64,000 bases of DNA from Cornus controversa (taxonomy: Eukaryota > Streptophyta > Magnoliopsida > Cornales > Cornaceae), in assembly GCA_026545225.1 (NCBI GenBank), contig CM048845.1:61728033-61792032 (forward strand), in the 5' to 3' direction. The position numbers were made by a program, and so were the translations under genes. This document shows, piece by piece, positions 55,401 through 64,000 of the stretch; the first letter of the stretch is position 1; every line of letters begins with the position of its first letter. The notes beneath the pieces are model-generated. The model was not told the DNA's origin. It did not search any database and saw nothing but the letters and a program-made list of their open reading frames with translations.

Positions 55401-57845
55401 GATTATGTAATTTTGTAGAAAAAATAAAGTTATGAAAGTCAGTTCAACATACTGTATCTATTAGTACATTAGTGGTTAGGGGAGTGGGGTTTAAGGTGTA
55501 CCTTAACCAAGTCCACTACGTTTAAGTTAAACTAAATAAAATCTACAAATAAACAAATAAATGAGTAAATAAAATAAATAAACAAGAATGAATAAATTAA
55601 ATAAAATACAATTAATCTGTTTCATGCTTTGCCATTCTTTCTATTATTTAAAGTATTGCATATTCTTGAAATTTATTGTAGGCAACACGTTCTTGGATTT
55701 AGAGTTTGATTAATTTCTAAACACATATGCAATAACTTTTGTTTATAAAATTTTGATAATGTTTACACTAAAGTACAGTTTATAAAATTTTAATAATGTT
55801 TGCACTAAAGTACTCTTAAGATGATGTGTGTTAGAAATTAATTAAGAATGCTTGCACACGTGATATTTGTATGCAAGTTGGAGGTGATGGAATGGGATAT
55901 TAGTTGCTTTCACGCAAGGCCTGTTTCATAGGTGTCTGTCGAGGTAGTATGAGAGTTGACTCACCGGTGATTGTTTCAGGTCAGTTTATGTTATGTATAA
56001 GTAACACCAATTTTTTCAATAACGACTTCATTTGAGGCTTGTAAGCCGAAGATGCTAGTTAAAGCAGTTTTGCTTTACATTTTATTCACGACATGCATCA
56101 TTTGCATTTAGTAGCTTTCACAATCTATTGGGGGCATGACTTAGAATCCTATAACTTATTTTATTTTATTTTATATACATGGTAGGAGGATATTTTGAAG
56201 GAGATAAAACCTGATTAATTTAGATGACTGTTGATTTTAAATGTATGAGACAGATGACATTTTGATTTGAAGAGTAACTGTTTTGAAATATCCAATAAAA
56301 ATTTTAACTCTCTATTGAAAATAACCAATTTAAATCTAGCTTTAAATAATAAAACTGAGCCAATTTTTAATAAACTCGTGCCATACATTGAGAGACAAGT
56401 GCATGGTGAATTCCATTGTGTTTCAATGGTGGTATATATAGTTTGATTTTACTAAAAATTACCAAGCTATAGGAAAACGATGACTAATTGCTCCGACACG
56501 AGAGCCGGCTTATACAAGTTCATGTCTAAGGCTAATCAAGCTAGTATCACACCGGAATGGTGATGGAATATGTTGAATACTTTATCTTTCTTTTTTTTTT
56601 TATTCTTTTGTTTTGAAGGGTAAGTGGTAATTCTATAAATAAAAACTATACATAGGCCCAAATTGAGGCCCCCAAAGGTGCATTAGACAAAACCCTTTCC
56701 AACAAGACTTTCAGTCCAAACAAGCTATAATCAAATCCCAAACCCAAGTAAATTATCAATCTATTTTCAACCGTTAGCAATGATAGCAAGTTTGGTGAGA
56801 GACAAATGGTGAAGACGAGAAGATCGTCTAACACTCAACCCAAAAATTTAGATTGATGAGAGACAAATGGTAAAGACGAAGATCGTCTAACACCCAAAAA
56901 TTTAGTCTGGTGAGAGACAAATGTGAAAACGGTGGCAAGTCCGGTGAGAGATAAATGGTGAAGACCAGGAGATTTTCTAACACCCAAAATTTTAGTTTGA
57001 TATCTCAATTTCTGTCAACGCGAGCCACAATTAGATCATCAGGGCTGAAATAAGAGAACAGTTGATAATGATCTGTTTTATGGAGAACGACATTTGCCGA
57101 TCATAAGAAGTTCTGAGAAATTCTCTGTTACACTCTTCCCATATGTTCCCATATGTTATAAACAAGTGCATCAAGGATAATTTTGCAAGCTGAATAAGAG
57201 AGAGACTTCTTTTTCCAATGCATTTAAGCCGAATCAAATAAGGTGAGGCCAAGTACCTGAATCATTGACTGGGCTTACCATGTACCTTTTTGTTGGTCTG
57301 GGCTTTGCCCTTGTTTGGGCTTTGGCCCTGATTGTACGGTTTTTTCATTCTTGATTGACTGATCTCTTTCATATTTATACAACTAATCTTACCTTTCAAC
57401 TGTATATATATAGATAACAATAATTAAGAAGGAATTTAGAAGAATAATAAAAGTATGAAAAAGAAAAATAAAAAGTAATTGAGAATCTACTTTAAAATTT
57501 AAATTCTATTAGACAATCAAATGTAATCTAATATTGGAAAGTGTATAGATATGCAATTACCTTAACCGGAGATAATTAGGATTTGGAGATAATTTAAAAC
57601 TGTTAATGTCTCACATAGAAAAATATTCTTCCACTTGGAATCACAAGGAATTGTCTTATTTGACTAGTGGAAGAGCCGACCCTATCCAACACTGTCATTA
57701 CTTCGTAGAGGTGGTCCAGAACATTATCAGCCCATACTTGTGTACAATAAGGTCATGCTCACAATTTCCGGAAGAAAAAAAAAGGTCATGCTCACATGAT
57801 GGACAAAGTGAAAGAAACTCCTGACTTTATCAAGAAATACTAGCT
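55401..57845. other. AT-rich region with a local tandem repeat
   Basis: 56787-57000 has three to four imperfect units of about 65 bp built on GGTGAGAGACAAATGGTGAA and TCTAACACCCAAAAATTTAG. Elsewhere I see only AT-rich sequence with frequent stops. AAGGTCATGCTCACA is duplicated at about 57750 and 57783. Confidence 0.45.
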
Positions 57846-58060
57846 TAGGCTACCTCTGTGTTTTTTTTTTTTGCATTGCCTTGTAAGATTGCCTTAAAGC
57901 TCATCAGTTGCTGCTTGTTTTGCTTTGTTGTTGGCCGAGTGCCTTGTTCCCTTTATGGGGTCCATGCCTTTTGTATGGGCATGCTATTTTCCTGGCTTGT
58001 GTATTACTTCCTTTCTTTAATAAATTTTTATTTATAAAAGAGAAAAAAAAAACCTAATTT
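57846..58060 (+). mobile_element. Possible LINE 3' end with poly(A)
   Basis: A T/G-rich 3' UTR-like stretch (GTTGCTGCTTGTTTTGCTTTG, CCTTTATGGGGTCC) runs into an AATAAATTTTTATTTATAAA segment and then an A-rich tail at 58041-58053, as at the end of plant L1 elements. No coding part is present. Confidence 0.4.
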
Positions 58061-59409
58061 TTTATAGGAGCTACTATTCTTACAATAAAAAATTTATGAC
58101 TTAGGACCACACCAGAACTAACCCAATCTTGTCACTTGTTTAGGTTGGGTTTGTGAAAATTTTCTATCCAATCTCAATGTTGCGTTCATGAGTTTGGATA
58201 AAGGTATTGGGTAGCTGAGTTCAACCAAGAATTTGACATATATTATAGGGTAGTTGAGTCCAAATTGGGATTGAGTTGGGGTTTTTAGTACTCTAATTTT
58301 GATCCCATTCAATATTCGAGGGTCATAATCCATTATCAAAGTTAATCAAATGGCTCAAAACATTAATTTGGATCATAATTCATCTAATTGTACCATTTGA
58401 TTTTGAATTAGCTCACCCAATTAAGTCAATTTTGAAAAATTACAAAATTAGAGTTTTTGGGCCCACATTACCTATTCCCGATTTTTCAAATCTCCAACTT
58501 CCCATTGTCAAACACTCAAAATGATCCTTCTATGGTGAAATTTAGTTTATTTTACCTAGAAGCCCTCAAATTCCCCTCTCGATTGGGCTATTTTTACTAC
58601 TGGATCGAATTCAGGCCACCGGAGTCGTTTGATCACGGGTATGGATTTTTGACTCTCAAATCTTCATCTTGACCTCATCAAATCATAAAATTGATGATTC
58701 CATAATTAAATTTAGGTTACTTTATGTAAAATTCCTACAAAATTCACTCCAGTTGAGTTATTTTCACCGTTGGATAATAAAAGGGTTTCTAGGCTACCCC
58801 GATCGCGATAAGTATAAGGAAAATTATAAAAATTGAATTTTATAGTTTCTAGTTGGTCCTAGAACTCTATAACTACACCCACACACACCCCCCCCCCCCC
58901 ACCCCCGTGTCTTGAGCTTCCAAATAGCCTCTAAACCTCCCTAACTCCATTCCAATCCTTTCAAACCCTAAAACCTGCTTTATTCTCTTTTAAAATCAGT
59001 AAGACCAAAGAAGAGGAGGAGAATTTCATTTTCAAAGAAGGAACATCCAACACTTGACAGTTTGAGTCAAAATAAACAGATCTAATCAAAAGAAGGCTTC
59101 TGTTTCTTATTTTTTGTTTAAGAAGACGTAGGTAAGGTTTCTAAACCTTTTTCTTTTCTGCACTCTCCCTTCTTTAGATCCATCTTTAGGATTTTTATTT
59201 TGATTTATCCTTTTTTTCTCTCTTTTGCATGTATATTATCCATCCTCTACCTTTTTTTTCTTCTTCATTGCATCTTTTTGGCCCATGTATGTATGCAAGT
59301 ACCCTTGCTTGCCAATCTCTCCACGGTAAACTAGAATGTTGAATGTCCCACTGGCGGAATCGTGGTGAGTCTCGGCACGTGTCAAAGTGGAGAGAGGGGT
59401 GAGCACCTC
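58061..59409. other. Non-coding, LTR-like sequence of unknown family
   Basis: No gene found. A C-rich tract (about 20 bp, C runs with few A) lies at 58887-58907. Phrases such as CTCGATTGGGCTATTTT and CCACCGGAGTCGTTTGATC resemble untranslated parts of long plant LTRs, but I cannot set borders. Confidence 0.35.
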
Positions 59410-60097
59410 TAGGGGTGCACACGGTACGGTTCCCCACGGTTCTTGGTGGAACCGGAACCGGAACCGTTACCAACGGTTCCTGATTTTTGGAACCGGAACC
59501 GTGAGGAATCGAACCGCGGTTCTCGGTTCGGTTCCGGTTCTGAACCGCGGTTCCTTAGGATTTTTTTATTTTTTATTTATTTTTTAAATGAAGCTTGAAA
59601 ATACAAAATATATATATATATATTCATTAAATAAATGTGAGACCTACAATCTAAAAATGGCACCCTATATATATATAATTATTATATTATATTATATATA
59701 TATATATATATACATTACATATAATAATTATATATATATTATATATAATAATTATATTATAATATAATTATTATATATAATGTATGATAATATAATTATT
59801 ATATATAATATATATACATTATATATAATTATTATATGTAATGTATATATATATATATATTATATATAGTTATTATATTATATATATATATATACACATA
59901 TTTAATATAAAACGGTTCCGGTTCGGTTCCAAGGAACCGTTACCCCCAACGGTTCCGGTTCCGGTACGGTTCTACTGGTCCTGGAACCGGAACCAGAACC
60001 GTTGGTAACGGTTCCTAATTTTAGGAACCGGAAGCGTAGCCACGGTTCGGTACGGTTCCCCTCGGTTCCGGTTCCGACGGTTCTTTGTGCACCCCTA
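59410..60097. mobile_element. hAT-type non-autonomous element with CGGTTCC subterminal repeats
   Basis: The ends TAGGGGTGCACA and TGTGCACCCCTA are perfect inverse copies (one base apart in the next position), flanked by the 8-bp duplication AGCACCTC (59402-59409, 60098-60105), the hAT signature. About 170 bp at each end is dense in GGAACCG and its complement CGGTTCC. The middle (about 59600-59910) is almost pure A/T. No transposase. Confidence 0.92.
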
Positions 60098-60406
60098 AGC
60101 ACCTCCCTTAACTAGCTAATTTTTAAACCCTAGAACCCCCCAGGCTTTTCACCCTCAAAATAAGATTTAGTATGTTTAAAAAATCATGAAATAAGGAGAA
60201 ACTCTACTAAAATTTTGTTAAAATTGGTGTAGAATTAATCATAGGTTAAAATTATTATTTTAATAGAATTGGTAGAATTTTCAAAATATTTTAGGTTAGT
60301 TTAATGATTATTAGGTCCCATTCAATTGGCGTCTTAGGTCACTGCCATTGTTTTGCCAAAATTATGATAGAATCTAAAAATTGACAGTTTTGTATATTTT
60401 TCAAAA

Positions 60407-60564
60407 GGGTAATGCTACTCAAGCAGAATTTTTAGGCAGAATTTGTAGACAGAAACATTTACATCCATTGGATGTATGTGGTGAGTGTATGTGGTGGGCC
60501 TACCACATGCATCTAATGGATCTAAAAATTTTTGCCTAAGAATTCTGCCTAAGTAGCATTACCC
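60407..60564. mobile_element. MULE-type MITE
   Basis: 158 bp with the terminal inverted repeat GGGTAATGCTACT, continuing with one or two mismatches into GCAGAATT. Flanked by a perfect 9-bp duplication TTTTCAAAA (60398-60406, 60565-60573). The 9-bp duplication fits Mutator-like transposition. Confidence 0.88.
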
Positions 60565-60619
60565 TTTTCAAAATCAAGTTTTTCAAAGAGTTTTTTCATT
60601 GTGTTTTTTAAATAAAATA

Positions 60620-60903
60620 CTCCATTCGTCCCATTTTTCTTGGGATGTTTGGAGAATTCCACTGTTTATGGTAGTGAAATTTTAATGTATTTTATTATAG
60701 CAGTAATGAATGAATTTACACATTAGTCCTTATTTAAAAGATAGAATTAGTATTATATGGTGAGACCAACATTTAGGGTAGTGGAGTTTAAAAATGGTAG
60801 TTTAGGAATCATATAAAATATAATACATCCATTTTAGGAATAGACATGTATTTTGGGACATCCCAAAATGGAATAATGGACTAGAATTATGGGACGGAGA
60901 GAA
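60620..60903. mobile_element. Stowaway (Tc1/mariner) MITE
   Basis: The ends CTCCATTCGTCCCAT and (inverted) TTCTCTCCGTCCCAT are variants of the Stowaway consensus CTCCCTCCGTCCC. TA duplications at 60618-60619 and 60904-60905. 284 bp, no coding sequence. Confidence 0.85.
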
Positions 60904-60905
60904 TA

Positions 60906-62399
60906 TCTATTATGGAGTTTAAATTCCCATGAAAGCCCCATCAATTTATTTTTAAATCATATTTTTGTCGAAAAATCGTCCAAATTTCAAATTTGTATTT
61001 TTTTTCGAAAACTCCAAAAAACGAACTGTTTTGATAAAAAAAAAAATTAGCACTTTTTCAACATGAAAACAGTTTGGAAATCATGTTCTCAGCACCTCAA
61101 AAATGTCTTTTAATAATGGGTTCAATTTAAGTTTTGTCTGAATTACGACAATGTCACTGTTTTGCATTATTTTAGGCAACTTTTGATCTTGGTTAATCCA
61201 ATTATTTCACATTGTAATTTGTCATTTTAGGTTCATTTATATTTTAGAAAATCACAAAAAATAGTTTTATCACATTCATATGTACGTATACTAAGCATAG
61301 ATTCTTCCATAATCCTGAAAGGGCCCATTTTTTTTACTAAAAACCTTTATTTTCAAAATATTTTCATAACCAAATTTTTTTTTTTAATATTTCCAGCACT
61401 TTTAAATATTATTTTGATTCTGAAAAATCCATTTTTAGGGCCCTTTCAAATTTATAATTTTTTACCCAATAATAAAATTTTTGGCAACATTTATGTTTAG
61501 CATAATAAACATATAATTGCATAGTTTTAATTGGTTGTTAGACACATTAATAAAATTATATAGACATATTTAGGCTTTGACACATCATTATAACATGATC
61601 CTTACGTCCCAAAGACATTGACCTAGATCGGTACTCTGTCAAAATTTTGTCAAAGACTTTTCAATGCATCATATTGCACCATTTTAAAAACTTTTAGAAC
61701 TTTCATTTTCCAAAATTCATGAAAGTTCTCACATAAATTTTATATTCAAAACCGTTCTTTTAAAAGATGTTCAAGTACTTAATTTATAAAACAAAACTCT
61801 GCTGAAATTGAGATAGGTACCTATATGTCAAAACATGTCATTTTTGAACTACGTTGGATCTGATTCTTTTCTCTTCAAAGGAAAGATACGTAGGCAGTCT
61901 AAGGTCATCTTTGGGTTCGATTCCATCGTTGAAATATTTTAGATTTGAGTTAGCATTAGTTTCATTATGAATCTCTTACATTTAACACTTGGATCATTCT
62001 TGGATAGCTCAGTCCATCTTGTTACTCTGTTCAATCAAGTTATAGGTTAATAAATCACATGCATTGTGTCTAAAGGATATGAGTTTAGGTCTTCACTATA
62101 ATTTTAATCTCATGTCAAATAAGACTAAAGTAACAAGGAATCTCATAAGGTTCTAGATACATTAACATACATACACACTTAGAGAATATAATAGGAAAGT
62201 ATACTAGATCGATTCCTCAGAAGCAGTTAATTCATAATCCTCAATTCAGGGTATTTGTCCTATTCTTTAAAAACTGTTATTCCATGATCCCCACTTCATG
62301 GAATTAGTTATTTTCCTTTAAATATACCTTTTTAAATCGTGTATATATAGGTCTCAAAGCACGAATACAAATATTCTATTAAAAGCACTTTTCTCTTTA
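60906..62399. other. AT-rich sequence with a gypsy-LTR-like piece and a possible copia LTR
   Basis: 61851-61925 contains GAACTACGTTGGATCTGATTC and GATACGTAGGCAGTC, phrases I know from Tat-type gypsy LTR ends. From about 62000 to 62390 should lie the 5' LTR of the copia element that follows (TATA-like GTATATATAGG at 62341-62351), but I could not define its start. No gene. Confidence 0.4.
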
Positions 62400-64000
62400 T
62401 GGTATCAGATCTTAATATCTCTAACGACTAAAGATCCATTCTTTTCTTTTTTTGTCTTCTTCTTGTTCCTCATTACTCTGAGATCAACAAGATGTCTAAA
62501 AGTACCTCTGAAGTATCTCCTCCCAGGCACACCACAATCTCCTCTATGCTCACTCATTCCACTTTAATCTCTTTTAATTCAGCAGCACAACTTCCAGTCA
62601 AACTCACACATGAAAACTACACTTCATGGAAGGCAAAGTGGGATGCTCTCTTATATAACTATGATTTGCTTGGCTTCATCAATTGAACCAAGTCATGTCC
62701 TCCTGAAACTATACTTGAGAATGCTACTTATGTTCCTAACCCAGATTTTATTATTTAGATGCGACAGGATAAACTCTTGTTATATGGAATCATCTCTTCC
62801 CTCTCTAAAAGAGTCATGCCACAAGCAACCTCTGCCAAATCATCTATTGAGGCCTAGGATCGCCTTGCCAAAATGTATGCAAATGCTTCTTCCTCTCGCA
62901 CCATAGGATTTACTGAACGTCTCACCAATATAAGCCGAGGAACAAAGTCAGTAGCTCACTACCTGGTCGGGAACCATTCAGGTAATCGCAGATGACTTAG
63001 CAATGATAGATCAACCTGTTTCAAATGCTCACTTGGTCAACCATGTGCTAAATGGAATCGAGGCAGAGTATAAGGAGATTTCTGTTGCTGTAAGGGCCAG
63101 AGATTCCATCACTAGTTTTGAAGAACTCCATGATAAACTCACTAATTATGAGTCTTATCTTAAGCAAGAAGAAATTTGAAATAGTGCCTCCATTACTGCC
63201 AATGCTGCTCGTTTCTCTCAACCAAAGTATGACAACCAAGGCGAAAAGCACAACCCCTCATATTTCGATAATCAGTCATCTAGTCAAGGTCAGAGGCAAC
63301 CTACTCTGTGGACCAACGACACCACCACCAATGCTAGCAGCAAAAAAGGTCCACATCCTTATGCCAATGTCATATGCCAATTTTGTGACAAAAAGGGCCA
63401 CACTGCTCATGTTTACTGAACTGCAAAATGAATCATGAGCCAACCTACAGCCAATCTAACAGCCACAACTAGTGGCGGGACACAGAATTCAAATTGGTTG
63501 CTTGACTCCAGAGCCTCTCACTATATCACATAAGATTTTAGCAATCTCTTTCTCCATCAACCTTATGACGGACCAGATGATATTGTCATTGGTGATGGTA
63601 CAGGTTTGTGTATCACTCACACTAGATCTTCTAAACTTTCTACACCCTCTAAAATTTATTCCCTTGCAAATATTTTATGTGTTCCTTTTATGCATCAGAA
63701 TTTAATTTCTGTTTCACAATTTTGCAAGACAAATCAAACCTCCATTGAATTCTTTCCTTCTTATTTTTTTGTGAAGAACCTAACTACGGGGACAATTCTC
63801 ACATGAGGAAGGAGTAAGAATGATGTCTATAAATGGCCAAGCCTGCATGACTCCAAATCAGTGGGAAAGCAAGCCTATGTTGGTGTCAAAACTTCCATTG
63901 ATTGTTGGCATGATAGACTTGATCACCCATCCACAAAAATTCTCACTCATATCATCTCCCACTTCAGGCTTCCTATTAAATTGAATCAATCCAAATATTC
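62400..64000 (+). mobile_element. 5' part of a second, decayed Ty1/copia element (runs off the window)
   Basis: A primer site variant TGGTATCAGATC (62400-62411) is followed by gag, protease and the pre-integrase region. The element continues beyond 64000. Confidence 0.8.
62492..64000 (+). pseudogene. Copia gag and start of pol, with stops and frameshifts
   Basis: The ATG at 62492 opens MSKSTSEVSPPRHT, and LPVKLTHENYTSWKAKWDAL matches the start of copia gag. A TGA follows GFIN (62685), then further frames carry RQDKLLLYGIISSLSKRVMP and a CX2CX4HX4C-like knuckle (CQFCDKKGHTAHVY, with the last Cys changed). The protease motif reads WLLDSRASHYIT (about 63500), with Arg for Gly in the DSG triplet. 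The pre-integrase motif is CWHDRLDHPSTKI at about 63904. Numerous stops; not functional. Different subfamily from the 1375-41308 element. Confidence 0.82.

Noticed and set aside
55004..55402. A 132-codon membrane-protein-like frame
   Set aside because: It spans a diverged 75-bp direct duplication in T-rich DNA and has no relatives I recognise.
61914..61924. GGTTCGATTCC, a perfect tRNA B-box, as a tRNA gene or SINE
   Set aside because: No matching A-box or cloverleaf upstream; the surrounding TACGTAGGCAG phrase fits a gypsy LTR end instead.

Overview
This is a window of AT-rich, repeat-dense plant nuclear DNA. The one apparently intact host gene and all the recognisable captured gene fragments have plant, most likely eudicot, relatives (BDA1-like ankyrin protein, cytokinin-receptor kinase, LIFEGUARD, CSLC, MORN and S-locus receptor kinase families). 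I cannot name the species.

The left two thirds are a four-level nest of transposons, each level with its own ends. (1) A degenerate Ty1/copia element (LTRs 1375-1760 and 40930-41308) is split in its integrase region. (2) The insertion is a small minus-strand, TRIM-like LTR element (3374-38434, target duplication GCAAC). (3) Inside that lies a CACTA (En/Spm) transposon (3932-37301, target duplication GTC). It carries two minus-strand genes, a TNP2-type transposase (25065-28714) and a TNPA-like gene (exons from 24794 down to about 6039). It also carries fragments of several unrelated host genes: a MORN protein, an S-locus receptor-like kinase, a cellulose-synthase-like C, a LIFEGUARD/Bax-inhibitor protein, and unidentified exons. 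(4) Inside the fourth intron of the TNPA-like gene sits a young Athila-type Ty3/gypsy element (9908-21119, target duplication CATAT). Its two 1,506-bp LTRs look identical by eye. It has a 1,421-codon gag-pol ORF that lacks the integrase core in frame, and a downstream 407-codon ORF.

To the right of the nest are a LINE 3' fragment (about 41325-41980), a 3.0-kb minus-strand Helitron (42735-45724) carrying two exons of a cytokinin-receptor-like histidine kinase, and the two-exon ankyrin/PGG gene (46968-49129, 474 aa). A damaged copy of the start of that gene lies at 1021-1137, on the other side of the nest, so the nest has separated two related copies.

From 50266 onward there are: a probable solo LTR (50266-53339) with a 68-bp tandem array, several MITEs (53341-53550, a hAT-type 59410-60097, a MULE-type 60407-60564, a Stowaway 60620-60903), remnants of other LTR sequences, and the 5' part of another decayed copia element that runs off the window end (62400-64000). 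No rRNA, convincing tRNA or CRISPR was seen.
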